Positions 1-15,955 are shown, counted from the stretch's first letter. The stretch: DNA of 64,000 bases from Rhabditophanes sp. KR3021 (GCA_963281155.1 CAUJLY010000003.1:6324001-6388000), one strand, 5' to 3'. Notes: a model not told the origin generated them from the sequence alone. Translations and numbers: made by a program.

Positions 1-1007
1 CTTCGCAACATATCTTCTTCCCTTTGATAACTATTGAAATTTGAGCCTCTCGAGTCAGAACGAGCAGAGATCATTGGTGTTGTAAAAAAACCTGAATCAT
101 GAACCTCTAATTCAGAGGCTAGTGAATCATAAAGAGAATCTGTTGACAAAGTTCTACCCAATATCATGGACCTCTTTCTATGCCTGCTTAACTCATCCTC
201 TGCTTCTTTGAGCATGCCAAAGACCTCCGTATATTTTTCCTGGTATTCGCAAATTTCATTCTTTAAATTTTCATGACTAACAACTATGTCTTCGAGTTGA
301 TCAGATAGACAATCATTCATCTCTATCACTTCCTTTTCTCTGGTTTTGCGTTCATGAATTTCTCTGATTAACTTTTCGATATCATTTAGTTGAGCCTTGC
401 ACTGCAAATTCTTGTCATTGATAACAGACTGCAATTTAGCTATTTGTAGATTGGCTCGGTCAAGTTGTCTTGTACATTGATCTGCTAATTCGTTTTTCTC
501 ATCCTCTATACTTATGTTTAATGATTTTAGTTCATTGGTCTCGTTTTTAAGGACCAATTTTTCTCTCTTTAAACTGTCGACTTTTGAACGCAAGTTTTCC
601 AAAGAAATTGATGGATTGTGATGGGAATCTAAGGTATCAAGATCATCTTCAGTTCGAATATATTTAATAAGCTTTTCTTTATGTCTCACTTGATGCCTAA
701 GTTCGCTGATCGTATCCAAACTTTTATTCAATGAATCTTGAATAAAATCATTCCTAAATTTCCAATTGCATTAGTAAAAACAATTGGGAATTTACCTGTC
801 TTTTAACTCCTGATTTTGTTCAAGCAAATGCTTCCCAATCTTGGCCGCCAACTCTAAATCTTTTTCTTTCTGTAATAAATCACGGGAAACATTATCAATT
901 TTGTATAGCAGATATTTTAATAATTTTGTTTCCTCCTCAACATCATCAACAAACTTAGTAGGTTTCCCATTTTTATTACTAATTAAAGACGCCGGCACCA
1001 CATTCAT
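1..1007 (-). CDS. trak-1: Milton/TRAK trafficking kinesin-binding adaptor, 3' part missing
   Basis: TRAK/Milton proteins link kinesin-1 to Miro on mitochondria and drive mitochondrial transport. Two exons are visible: 1007-796 and 753 to the window edge, joined by a 42-nt intron (CAG|GTAAAT donor, AATTTAG acceptor) in phase. The first exon encodes KDLELAAKIGKHLLEQNQEL, close to the HAP1_N signature DLELAARIGQSLL of TRAK1/2. The second is a long coiled coil containing LRHQVRHKEKLIKYI, CTRQLDRANLQIAKLQS, YTEVFGMLKEAEDELSRHR and DSLYDSLASELE, which match the same order of blocks in human TRAK. The ATG at 1007 has an in-frame TAA directly upstream, so this exon either starts an isoform or is joined by an acceptor I could not find. 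The C-terminal cargo half lies beyond base 1. Confidence 0.88.
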
Positions 1008-2013
1008 TTATTAAATATGTATCAGTGTCAAAGCTAGAATGAATCAAAATATTCCATTACAAACAAATATATAGGAAAACAAACAGACGACTTAATCAAC
1101 TGTAAACACAGGAAACAATTGTCATAACTAATAAACGAAAATAAAAGTGTCTTTACAGATGTCAACGTACACTTTTTTGATACTCAACATTACTTTATTA
1201 CACAAAACGTGTGATTTAGTATAAAATTGTTAAAAATTCAACTCAAATTCAAATAATAACAAAACAGTATGTAAAATAAATGGTAGGAGTATTGCTCGGT
1301 CATTTTAAACGTGATTAACTATGTGCAATTTGAAGTTATAATGTTAAGTTGTCGTGAAATATTGCTTTTAAGAAGACTTTTTTGACGATACAAAAAATAA
1401 GTTACTTAAATAGAAAACTGCTAATTAAAGACATCACTTAGGCAACATTTTCTTAATGTAGTTATTTTTGATGTAATTATGATGGTATTAATCAGTTGAA
1501 AAAGCTAAAAATCAACTTTAAAATATAAGTTAACAAACATGTGAAAATCAATTCAATACAGACAAAACCATATAAATATAAAATGCTACCACCAAACTAA
1601 ATCAAGTCCTTTAACATCCTAACCATTCATTCCAATAATACACTTTTATAAATGGGAACATTTAAGATAGTGAATAGACAAGACACTAAAATTGTTGATA
1701 CGAGCACAACTGATGTTTGTATATGATTAAAAATGTTTTGATCAGCTAAAATTTAATTCAGTTAAAGGCTAATTTATTTGTTTAGGAGATATGGGTGTTA
1801 GATTTGTAGAATTGGTTTTTAAGTGGGAATTAGATTATGGAAAGGAAAATAAATGTGTCACTTTTTGGATAAATTGTAATGTATACATTTGATTTGTTAG
1901 TCATGGAAAAAACTATAATGAGAAAGAATCTGGAATTATTCTATTAAGATATGTGCATAGATACCTTGCTGATTTTTCCCGGATGACATATTTGTTGATA
2001 AATATAAAGTTAC

Positions 2014-3812
2014 CTGTTCTAGCATTGAAATAATTTGAATCATTTCACCTTCGTCTTCTGCCGAATCACCCCCAGCCCCACCGTTGACACTCCTCGAACT
2101 AGGCAATGACTTTTTCATTAAACGGTTATTTTGGGCGTTAAGGTCTAGAAAAAATGAATTATTAATAAAGTTGTGTTTACCATTTGAATACAATTTTGAT
2201 TTATTATAAAATATATTTGATGCTTTTTCTGTGTCCACCAAAAAAAGATATATAATAGGTACATACAAAAGTGACATGATATCAAAATATTTTTTCAACA
2301 TCTGTCGAACAATACTTCCCCACAGTTGACGAGACTTTTAACAACAAAATACATTCAAACTTCTACTCATCATTAATTATTTTGATTTTCACGCTAAATT
2401 TACTATACACTATTAGAATTACTTATAATCAGCAAATAATAATTATATCCATACCCAAATAAATACATTTTTATTTGATTTAAAGCTTCACAATAGTCTC
2501 AATCGCCTCTATTAATCTAAAAATAAACTGAATATTTTAAATATTTAATGCATGTATAAACCTAAAAATCAACTATCACTACACTACTGATCAAAATCTC
2601 TTTTTACTTCGTATTAAACGAATGTGCATGTAGAAGGTTAAAAAGAATCTAATTTTTAATACCAATGCATTATCAGTCAAATGGCTTATTGATTAGACAA
2701 TCGTACAGGCCTTTTTCTTTTGTTAATATTTTAAGCTTCTAATTCTTTTTAAAGCTAGGCGGAAGCAATAGACTAATATAAATATCTTTTAGTCAAAAAG
2801 GTACATACAAACCTTGATATGATTTATTAAATAATTCTATTAAGTTTTCCATTTGTAGAGCATTCCTTTAGGCTAGTAAATAGTTGGTAAATTCATCCAA
2901 ATAGACTCTTTTTTTGGTTGTTGTGAGAATGAGTATATTGAAATATATTGACCGCTATTGGGTCTTGTCTTAAGAAATGGCCTTATGTCAAAGTTAAGGC
3001 TCTCGCAACCACAACAAAATAAATTGGCATAAATTGTAATATAAGATAATATTATCTAAAAGAGATAATGCAAAAGAGGAGACAGTATGTCAGAGGAAGC
3101 TTTGAATTTGATTGTCAAAGTTCTTCCCACTAAATTATGTTTTGGCCTAAAAAATAAATGTGTTTTTTATGTTATGGGATAGTGAATTTTTATGGTGTAG
3201 AACTAGTCTTTCCCTACTTTTATGAGACATAATTGACCACCACTCTAAATTAATTTGATTAAAAAAGACACTATTATTAATGTTTTTGTCACCACCTAAA
3301 CTACATAATTAAAATTTAATATAGTAATACACTAATTATTATTCAGAGGGATATATCTGCTTCTAAATTATATATATTATTTTGATATATCAATCATCCA
3401 TAGCATCTCAAAATTGTAAACGCACAGGATCATCTTTCGCGTCAAAAAGAAATATCAGAATAATCAACTTCTTAATCCTCAAGGACAAATTTATATATTT
3501 TAAATATAGAAAGGGTGATTCTTTGTTCTGAGCAGGCATAAAGTATGTGATTACTTAAATTTAAATAACCTTTGGAATAAATAGTTAGGAAAGAAATCTG
3601 TGGCCAATACACGCAGTTTTATATTTCACATCCACCCTCGCTTAACAATTGTTGTGTCGATGTTTAATAATGTCTAATAAAAAGTGGAATCAACAATCTT
3701 TAGACACAAATTTTGAATAATAAGGAAATTTAAATTGTTTCAACTTACCCATACAAAAGACTCTTTCAATAGTATCATCATCAAGTTCTTGACGTGTAAT
3801 GGAATATTTAGG
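2014..3812 (-). CDS. trak-1: Probable 5' coding exons of the TRAK gene (two exons)
   Basis: Exon 3812-3749 has a GGTAAGTTG donor and encodes PKYSITRQELDDDTIERVFC plus one base. Exon 2144-2014 follows a TTTTTCTAG acceptor and completes the split codon in phase, then encodes an acidic stretch ending EGEMIQIISMLEQ before a CAG|GTAACT donor. EMIQIISMLEQ resembles the EVEIISLLEEQ element just before the HAP1_N domain in vertebrate TRAK1, and the exons sit upstream of the TRAK coiled coil on the same strand. The weak point is the join to the exon starting at 1007, where phase and acceptor do not fit. These may belong to a longer isoform with an unseen linking exon. The first acceptor (TTGAG) is also weak. 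Confidence 0.45.
2145..3748. other. AT-rich intron or intergenic stretch
   Basis: No credible ORF, RNA gene or repeat array was seen. If the flanking exons belong to TRAK, this is a 1.6-kb intron. Confidence 0.5.
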
Positions 3813-5770
3813 CTCAATTTTGGTAAGAAAAAATAGTTAGGCTATAATGAGCGTAAAAACGTTATATAAAAGGATAAAAATTCAGCAACAATTTATTAGG
3901 TATCGCATTAATTATACAACACAATAAACGATTTTAGTGTAGTCAGTAGCTGCTACCACTCCAACCATTCAATGGAAAAATATACGCAATAATCGAGAAG
4001 TGATATGTTGTATATACAATATTTGTTTAATGAGTTTGTGTGTCGTTAAAAAAGAGAAGAATAAATATAGTGGTATTAATATGTAAGAACTTCATTCATC
4101 TCCATTTTTTGTCTACCACCTTAATTTGTGAGCCCATTTAAAAAGGTAAGTAAAGTTATCTTTAGATTCGTAGGAACATTCTTTTTTTATTTGGTTAAAA
4201 ATGATCATTGAAGTGAAAAGTTGACTGACAAAACCAACAAAAATCAAGTCAAAGGAGGTTCGGTAGCTTTTAATATACGGAGATAAGTTACATAAGTTAA
4301 AGTTCACTACATAAAATAAACAAATTAAACACCTTAAGACAAGCGTAAAAATCAGTGATGCTTAATATAATTGTCTTCAGAAACACATCAAATGTAAATA
4401 TTATTTGTCAACGAAAGGTGTAAACTTTTCATATAATTTTAGAGGAGTAAAAAGTTAGTTTAATAAATGTAGCATATTATTTAATGAACCTTTGAGTGTG
4501 CGTTACGTTACAAATACTTAGGAGCTTTACATAAGTCAAACGAAAATTTAAAGTGATATGAAGGAATATCTGGGTGAAATTTAATTTTTTTGTAAATAGG
4601 CATTAGATTCTTTGACATCACAAATATATTTGAAGTATATTTGCGTTGATTGTTTTTGTTTCAGGATATATTTTGGCAAATGAAATGGAGCTTAATGGAA
4701 TGCGTAGGTATCCATGTGAAATTGTATCTAAGCAGATATTTTTTATGGCAAAATAAAATAGTATTTTACAAAAAAATAAAAAGTTGTCACGAATGTAAAG
4801 TAGATAAAATAAACCAATATCCTTAAACTTGTCACAAACGCAAAAAAGGCAATTTATTAAAACCTCATTTCAAATGAAGTCTCTTGTATTGTGTTGGTGA
4901 CTCAGCAAAAATGCATAAAACATATAGTTAGTTTTGTTAACCGATGGTTCAAATATAATATCCACCCATTTTTCCTTTAAATTGGTCCACAAGATTGTGC
5001 TGGTGGCGATTTAGTTACTACCACTTTGGGACAATTTATTTCTACCACTTATAATTACATATACAAACCATATACTTTTCATTAAGGTTGATGAATAGTA
5101 AATATTGTTATTAAGTGTTGCCATGAATAAAATATTTAAAAACACCTTTTCCATGTTTTTTGTAATAACTTTTCCAAACTTGCTTCAATCCAAAAAATGA
5201 CTTTGAAATTTTTTACAACATTCATAGAATCATTAAAATTATAATTGACTACTTAATGTTAAGATTTTAAATAATACACACATTCACAAACTATCTCAAT
5301 ATCTTTTTTTGTGTCTTGTGTTAAATAAATAATGATGGGTGTAGGAAAGAGGAAGAGAATGGATTATAAGTAAGTAATGAGAATTGGGAAATATTGAAGA
5401 GGAAGAATAATAATATTTTGTGATTTTGGAGTGGGAATATACAATGTTGTAAAAAATGATTGTTCTTTTTGGGTGAGGTTAGGAACATGTAGAAGTGATG
5501 ATGAAGTTGCGGTGATACATGTCATAGTGAGTAATTGATAGTAAATTAGTAGTTCCTGTTGTGTAAAATATAGTTTATTGTCTTTGTTTAAAAACTAGCT
5601 ATTAACCTACTCGGTTCTGAAAAAAACAGAATGACAACTAAATGTATGCCTAATGTGTCACAAAATTGACCTTATATCTTTTTGCAATTACTTTTTGATG
5701 TTCTACCTTTAGTCTTTTATACTATTTATCTTTATATTAGGAAGTTTGTTGTTTAAAATGTAAAATTTAC
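3813..5770. other. AT-rich non-coding stretch
   Basis: The one short minus-strand reading frame here (4113-4307) has no recognisable domain and no good splice context. Nothing else was recognised. Confidence 0.5.
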
Positions 5771-6101
5771 CATAATAAGAAGCAACTTTAGTAAATTGAG
5801 CAGCGGAAATATAATATTCTGATCCTCGATGTTTAAGACAGATTAGCAGTTGATCCAGTGGCATTTCATTTAAGTCTATAGCAATGTCATCCGAGACATC
5901 GGAAGTATTTTCAGAATTTAATTTAGTACAAGTCACATTCTCTTCTTTCATAATAAAGTTTATGGTTGGTGTAGTAGTTATTGGTGATGGTGAAAAATAA
6001 GAATTCAAAATTAATAAATTGCTTTCATACGAAGAATCTCCAGTTAAAGATAAACTTGAATTGACAAAATCACATAATTTGAAGCGCTTCATTTTCTGGT
6101 C
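5771..6101 (-). CDS. Putative coding exon, possible first exon of a minus-strand gene
   Basis: The block lies between a good acceptor (TTTATCTTCAG at 6102) and a GGTAAATTT donor (after 5771). It is open throughout. An ATG at 6092 would give about 107 residues beginning MKRFKLCDFVNSSLSLTG and ending PLDQLLICLKHRGSEYYISA, then about 12 more. It contains an acidic, serine-rich middle and a plausible helical end. It ends in phase 1, which does not match the phase-0 exon at 3812, so a missing exon is needed if it belongs to TRAK. I do not recognise the family. Confidence 0.3.
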
Positions 6102-8230
6102 CTGAAGATAAATATAAATAGAGGTAATTTGTTGGAGTGGACTTTCACATATCGGTAGCATGCTTAATAATTGTTGAGTAGGTATGAATAAGAGTTTAAT
6201 GTTATAATAATAAGGTCCTTTATATACAGCTGATATCAATTTGAGAATCTCTCACGCATTAAGTGTCATCGACTCGTCAATAAAATATAGTTATATGCTT
6301 CAGGTTAAAGCAATCAAAATGAGGTGTCTTTTTGATTTTAGATAGGTGGAAAATTGGATTATTATAAATTAGTTATAAGTTTATTTTAGTTGGACTAGAT
6401 CATTATACTCTTTTTCCTCTAAGTGATATCATCACACAATCTTTACGCAATGACTAAAAAGTTTTTATTTGCTAGCTAACAATTATTTATTATTATATAT
6501 TATAAAGACAAATAGCCTGCTTCTGATAAGTGTCAAAAAGTCCTGATTAAAATGAGTATAATAACGAATCTCTAATAAAATCTCTAATTGAATCTCTAAT
6601 CAAAACGCTAATTAACTTGGTAATTCAAAAAACAGATAAAATGTGCGTTAACCTTAAAAATGAGTTTATTAAAATGATCACTCGAATAAATGATTACAAT
6701 TAAATGAGAATTTGCTTAAGTACATAGTAAATACCTTTACAAAACTTATCTATCTGTTACTTATTATATGGAGGTGGTGAGTTCCTCTTCTCTTTACGTT
6801 TAATGAATTGATCATCACCAAAGTTTCTGACTAACCGTGACATTCAATCCCCTATATTATCACTTGCCTTTGAAGTGATAAAAAAGGATCTTTTTAAATG
6901 ATGATAGGTGTATTTGATTAGGATAAAAATCATAATAAATAATTACGCATAATTTGGGGCTTTTATTCTGACCATTTCTTTAATAATCATCAAATAATCA
7001 TGATTGTAGTTTCTTTATGTCTCATATATACAAATACATGTGTACGAAATTGCACAAAATTTAATACCAAAACACAACAGCAACATCAAACGTCTGAATA
7101 AAAGAATAAATCTTCAAACACAAAATAAATGACTCAAACACATCGAAATATAAACAAATTTATTACCTATCTTCAAAACAAACATAAATAAACACAACCC
7201 AAAATTGAGATAAGTCTATTGCTAAGCCAGAAACTTTTGCATTGCATAGAATAATTTCTTATACCTATTTATTCAAAGTCCTGTAAAGTAATTTGATATA
7301 TAGGCAGGTATTTGTTAGATATAAATTAATACAATACATCTTCTAAAATTTCTAGTTAAGGTGCTTTGAGTAGGAAAGAGGGTAGGTGATATAAAGTTAT
7401 TAAAAATTATGTCTATCATCTTTAACACCTTGACAAGATATGAGGTTTCGTATTTAAGAGGAGACCATACATTTGATAGGTTTTCTCTCTTTAAGGACAT
7501 TAAAAAAGAAAACTTGAATTTGGTCAAATGGCTGGTTTTTGATAAGGAAAAGTTTGAATAATAAATTATCTGGTAAATATATATTTGTTGTTTATGTGCA
7601 TAAAGTTTAAGCTTTAAATCCCAAGCACTGTCACGTCATAGCATGAGCAGGTAGTAATATGGTTAAATTCGAATATTGTCGGCTTCAAGTCACATAAGCC
7701 ATATGAGTGTGTATAATTCTTTCTATCCTGGATATTATGTGCCTCTATGGTAAATATATTTACTTCTCTTTGTTTGTCGCAAATAGTTAATTACTGTTTT
7801 TTGCCAAATTTAAACTCATACACATATTACTTTTTTAATTATTGCCATTCTTTTAACAATCTGACACACACGTACATACAATTACACGACTCCACCTTAT
7901 TACTCGCAATTCAAATTCTTTCAAAGACATTCCCTTCAAACCACAACTCTCACCACGATTAGTTGTCTACTCGTATACTGTACTTTTGCAGCAACCATTA
8001 CAAAGTTATCCCATTTTTTCAATTTATATTTATATTTTATCATCACTACCTTGCCATAGATTCAAATGATTGCCTCGATTCTTACTTTAAAAATTATTTA
8101 ATATATTTGCAAGCTATTTTAGTGATCCTATTTAATTGTTTAAACTTGGATTTAAAAAATTGCCTTTGTTTATACTCGTGTTTCCAATAAACCACGTGCC
8201 TTTTTCAAAACAATCTAATAAATATTTCGA
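6102..8230. other. Intergenic region between the minus-strand gene and rpl-41
   Basis: Low-complexity AT-rich sequence. Two plus-strand reading frames end to end at 7747-8190, rich in Phe, Tyr, Asn and Leu, look like compositional accidents. No gene is supported. A short tandem repeat lies at 6565-6620. Confidence 0.5.
6565..6620. repeat. Short tandem repeat, about 12-nt unit
   Basis: Four imperfect copies of a unit around AATCTCTAATNAA follow each other, the last changed to AACGCTAATT. Confidence 0.5.
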
Positions 8231-8266
8231 TTCATTGTAGGTTATCGTTCAAACTCACCGGACAAT

Positions 8267-8386
8267 ATGCGTGATAAGGTAAGCTTTTAACTCCCAATAG
8301 TGGCAATTTCTAATTATATTTACTTTTAGTGGAGAAAGAAACGTATGCGTCGCTTAAAGCGCAAGAGAAGAAACAACAAGAAGTAA
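8267..8386 (+). CDS. rpl-41: 60S ribosomal protein L41
   Basis: This tiny two-exon gene encodes only 22 residues. Exon 1 (8267-8278) encodes MRDK. A 51-nt intron (8279-8329, AAG|GTAAGC to TACTTTTAG) is followed by exon 2 (8330-8386), encoding WRKKRMRRLKRKRR then NNKK and TAA. The block WRKKRMRRLKRKRR is identical to the core of eukaryotic L41, the highly basic peptide on the 60S subunit interface. Usual L41 is 25 residues with a C-terminus like KMRQRSK, so this copy is shortened and altered at the tail. A TTCATTGTAG acceptor-like site at 8231-8240 may be a trans-splice site. An AATAAA lies at 8561. Confidence 0.93.
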
Positions 8387-8807
8387 ACTTACTGTTAAGC
8401 TCCTGTTTTTGCTGTCCTCTTCAATTCACAAACTCCTGTACTTCTTAATGTAACGGCATCTCTTCTCAACATCAATTACTCAAGGACTCTTCTTGGATCA
8501 ATTTGTGCTGTTAGTTGTGGCTTTATTTAAATTGGTGCCTGTTTTTGTGTCTGTTCAGCTAATAAAATTTGTTGATGATTAACTTGTTCTTTTTTGATTC
8601 TTTTGATACCCTAAAATGGTTCTTGTTACCTTAATTCTTTGTCTTTATGATTACTTAACAACTTGGCTTTTTTGGTCTAGTCTTCTTGGAGAGACTTTAC
8701 TGCAAAATACATTGGTACGACGCACCTTCGTCAAAATCAAGTAGTTGATTTCATCAGTGGTAAAATCTTGTTAACTACTACAAACTTCAAATTAGTATGC
8801 CAGCAAG
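8387..8807. other. rpl-41 3' region and eat-3 promoter region
   Basis: The stretch holds the rpl-41 3' UTR with AATAAA at 8561-8566, followed by the upstream region of the dynamin gene. No further ORF is supported. Confidence 0.5.
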
Positions 8808-12375
<3,568 letters not shown>

Positions 12376-13100
12376 TATAGATCTATTTATTTTTGCTATA
12401 AATGTTATTGTGTAATAGTTATCAATTTTATAGAATAAAAGGTTTAATCGTAAATATCTCAGACTGAGAGAAGCATAAGTATGTATGTAATGATAGTCAG
12501 ATTAGGTGAACGTGTTTTTATGAATTCTTAATAAAAATAAAAACAAAGGCACAACTTTTATTAATAATAATCTCTGTGTATATTAAAATAAAGGACACAT
12601 TCCACTGAGCCGTAAGCAACAACGCAGTTAACTTAGATTGGCATTTAATAATATATTTTTTAACTGATTTAAAACACCCATTACAATAGAAGGACTATTG
12701 CATTACGCAGTCGTTTTATTTTGTTGTAACAATATATTAATCTAAAGGCGGGAAACGAATGCGAGAGATTCAACATTTAGAATACGTAACACAGCGTATG
12801 TGTTACGCTTATTTTAGATAAAGTGTGTATGGAAAATGAGTAATCCTACCATGCGTAATTTAATCATTTTACTTTTTGTCTACACAATTGACGTAAGATT
12901 TGCATTAATTATCTTTATTGAAAAGACATAATACTCTATATTTGTATTATTATTGTTTGATTATTCATTGAAAAGATAATCAACTTAACCAGCTTGACTC
13001 TTATTTTACCTAATCCAGGATTTTCGAAAAGTTATTCAGCACTGATAGTGTTATTATTATATAATACAAATTGAAATAAAATAAAAAAATTACATATTTC
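12376..13100. other. Intergenic region after eat-3
   Basis: The polyadenylation signal of eat-3 is at 12434-12439. The rest is AT-rich, with one short hairpin (listed separately) and no supported gene. Confidence 0.5.
12785..12807. repeat. Perfect short inverted repeat (hairpin)
   Basis: CGTAACAC (12785-12792) is mirrored by GTGTTACG (12800-12807) around a 7-nt loop. The sequence is GC-richer than its surroundings. No terminator or protein site is known for it. Confidence 0.5.
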
Positions 13101-13798
13101 ATGTATGAAATTAATGAAAAATTGATAAAAGATAATTTTCCAAATGCCAAAGAAATAACATTTGATTATTTTATAGTCCCTTGGCAAGATCAATCAATTC
13201 CCGAAGAAGCTCTAAATATTATGAAAAAGGCATCGAGTGTTTTCTTTAAACCTAAAAAAATAATAGATATTTATGCTGATATTCCTCTTTTAAAGAAAAT
13301 GTATACTTTTTTGGAGACAAATTTAGCAATAACAAGCTATTTATTCAATTGTATCATCTTGATTATGTTGCTTCCATATTTGACAATGAAAACCCCTGCT
13401 ATAATAGTAATTTATGTATTTTTATTAATTTTAATTTTCTTTACATACGAGGAATGTTTATATCAAAGGAGTTTCAAGATAAATGTACCGCAAATTCAGT
13501 TAGAGGAAACGAATATAAGTCTTCATTCTGATGTTAAAGAATTAACTTTTCACTTTTTAGACGTTTATCATGCTTTGCTTGATGAGCAAATAAAGCGATA
13601 TAAAAAAGGCTTTTTTCCTCACAATTAACAACACTAGTATTCCGAAATGTGGGATTCAGTTTAAACGATATTGGAAAAGAATTGGCAACAGCTTATCCTA
13701 GCTTAAAAAAGTTGAAACTAAGTGATCATGACTATTATGAATCTTACGACAAAAACTTTTTTTCCAGATTTACCAAATTGACTAACGCTGCAGTTTAA
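13101..13798 (+). pseudogene. Broken F-box/LRR-like family member with membrane segments
   Basis: A 175-codon frame starts MYEINEKLIKDNFPNAKEIT, has two hydrophobic segments (about residues 75-115), and stops at 13626. The adjacent frame then carries a leucine-rich tail, RNVGFSLNDIGKELATAYPS followed by LKKLKLSDHDYYESYD, to a TAA at 13796. The two parts are most simply one reading frame broken by a shift near 13615-13630. No N-terminal F-box is seen upstream. The SDxxYESYD stretch recurs at about 32540, so this looks like one of several decayed copies of a lineage-specific family. Function is not assigned. Confidence 0.45.
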
Positions 13799-14437
13799 TT
13801 ACAATAATACTCTCCATCAAATCATTTTAAAAATAAATATAATTGTACCTTATGTCTATTTTAAAGTACTTATTTGTTTAAACAAGAGTATCAAAATCTA
13901 ATAGGATGCTAAATTGTATCCATTAATAAAATAGAACAAACGAAATCTATAGAATCGAAGATTTTGAATTGTCATGAAGGATCAGATCATCTCCCTAAAT
14001 TTTAGAATCTTTTATTGTGTAAATGGATCTGTTTTCCTAGAATTTTCAGGATTAATTACATTAGTATGTATCAATTGATATCACATAAGTATATGCCAAA
14101 ACATTGCTTTTCTATAAAAAGTATGATTCTTTTAAATGACATACAGTTATACAGCTAATAAAATAGTAAATAGTTAATATTCGTTTCAGCATTAATTAAT
14201 ATTAATAAACAGTGAATCATACCTGATGTTGCTTCCACATTATTTTGAACAATATTTATTTAAGAAATGTTTATATTTGCAATGGAATTTTTTTATAGTA
14301 TATGATAGATAAGACTTTGGGTTGGACTATTTATTATGAAATATCTCCAGTTTATAAAAAACAGCTTCCATAAATAGTTTATATTTAGTCAATCAACTAA
14401 TTTTGGTTGTAGAGGTAATATTATTTAACACCGCAAA
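13799..14437. other. Intergenic AT-rich stretch
   Basis: No ORF or RNA gene was recognised. The promoter of the Cys-rich membrane protein gene presumably lies at its right end. Confidence 0.5.
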
Positions 14438-14941
14438 ATGTTCTTCATTGTGACTGCTATTATTTTAGCAATTGCGGTAAGTGCCAGAAGCTATCATGCG
14501 CCACTTAAAGGTAATACTCTTTAAAGTTCGATAATAATCCCACTTGTAGAGAAAGTCTATGTCTGTTGCAAAACCATGAATGCACAGTCAAATTGTTTAA
14601 AAAGATGCTATTCAAAAATGGGTTGTTTTGCCGAGAAAAGAGATGATGAAATGCTTATCCAAGGATGTGTTCGTGATGACAATAACCAAAATAAAACAAT
14701 TTGTTTTGAAAATCTATGCAATATCTTTCCGCTAAAAATAAGAAATTTCACTAATCCAAGATCCGAAAACATTAATGACAATCCCACAAAAGCAACAATT
14801 TTTATAAGATACTTTCTTGTACCTTGCATGCTCATTCTTCATTTTTTGATACTTTCAACTTATATTGTCTATAAAATTCTGTCAACAAACAAAAAAAATT
14901 ATGTTTATGTCGCAAGAAATATAGCCGAAACTAGAGTATGA
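14438..14941 (+). CDS. Small Cys-rich type I membrane protein, unknown family
   Basis: Two exons (14438-14510 and 14550-14941, in phase) give 154 residues. Residues 1-17 form a signal peptide (MFFIVTAIILAIAVSARS). The next 90 residues hold nine cysteines in a pattern CC-x7-C-x3-C-x5-C-x13-C-x11-C-x4-C, consistent with a disulfide-bonded extracellular domain. A membrane segment follows (about 110-137, FLVPCMLILHFLILSTYIVY), then a short basic tail. The intron is only 39 nt. A tempting GTAAGT within the signal peptide is rejected because it breaks phase. The architecture resembles small nematode surface proteins, but I cannot name a family. Confidence 0.65.
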
Positions 14942-15744
14942 GTAATTAATGCATTAACTATTTTTAAAAAGGCTTAAAATAAATGATAAATACATAGCTG
15001 ATCTTTTTTTATATTTGAGATTTATTTTGAAAAAAAGCTATGCCTTAAACCCAGTTGGTTTAATCAAACAAACTCTTGGATTATGTGTTTACATTTATGT
15101 CTATAACAATAATTTATTACTTTATATATCGAGTATATTGTAAAGTCAAAATAAAAATGCAAAGTATGTTCTTTGTGATTATATTACATAAAATATTTAA
15201 ATTAACAAGTAAAAGAACCATTGAACATATTTGATAAGGTTTCAGATATTTTTGTTGCATTTGAAGTTGTGAGATATTTTCTATTATTAGGCTCCTTACG
15301 ATTTTATAGATAAGAGCTAAACTAAAATGAAGTAAATATTTACAATAGATGAAGTGATAAAATGAGGATCGTGATTGGACCTAGATAATGACATAATAAT
15401 AAAATGCCACATAATATAAATACAATAATTCAAGCAAAATATACATAAATAATATTCAAATTAAAAGGTACGGTTTATAGCAAATAGTACTAGACTTTGA
15501 TTTGCTAGTAATATTTTTATTAAAATCAGAATTGACATAATTTATGACTTCCTTTGAGCTAGAAATAGCTTTAGTCCAAAATATAAGTACAGCCTATTTT
15601 TACGAAATATGCCGAAACTAAATCCTCATAGCTAAGCAATGCTTCCATCAAATCCGCCTATTTTAGTGTCAAAAAATGCGTAAATAGTGATATTTTTATT
15701 AAGTAAAATCAGAAAAAGAAATGCCTTTAAATTGACCCATAAAT
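14942..15744. other. Intergenic AT-rich stretch
   Basis: Nothing recognised apart from simple AT-rich sequence. Confidence 0.5.
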
Positions 15745-15955
15745 GACTCAATATGACCTCCGCTTTTTTCAATACATAAATTCATTCTTTTTATATAATT
15801 TAAATCAACTCTTCCAAGAATTTCCTCATCAACACTTTTAAAAGCAACCTTTACTCTCTCTTTAAACTCATCTAGGGGTGTGAATCTTTGTAGACAAGGC
15901 CTTTGATGTGACCCATAGGAAGAAATCAAGGAGGTGAGATCAAGACTTTTGAATA
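15745..15955 (-). pseudogene. Tc1/mariner-type transposase C-terminal remnant
   Basis: The minus strand encodes pieces of the DDE transposase tail in two frames. One reads SPP-stop-FLPMGHIKGLVYK, matching the usual DLTPPDFFLWGxLKxxVY region. The other reads TPLDEFKERVKVAFKSVDEE then ILGRVDLNYIKRMNLCIEKS and GGHIE, matching the typical helical end closing in GGHFE. At least one frameshift and two stops separate them. No terminal inverted repeats were recognised, so this is a dead fragment rather than an active element. Confidence 0.7.

Noticed and set aside
7747..8190. Two consecutive plus-strand ORFs in one frame
   Set aside because: Composition is dominated by Phe, Tyr, Asn and Leu from AT-rich DNA, with no domain, splice context or signal peptide.
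12851..13050. Signal-peptide-like MRNLIILLFVYTID followed by GTAAGA
   Set aside because: The only available acceptor leads to a stop after eight codons, so no gene of useful size results.
14477..14549. GTAAGT within the signal peptide of the Cys-rich protein as splice donor
   Set aside because: It would shift the downstream frame. The donor at 14511 keeps phase and the cysteine-rich frame.
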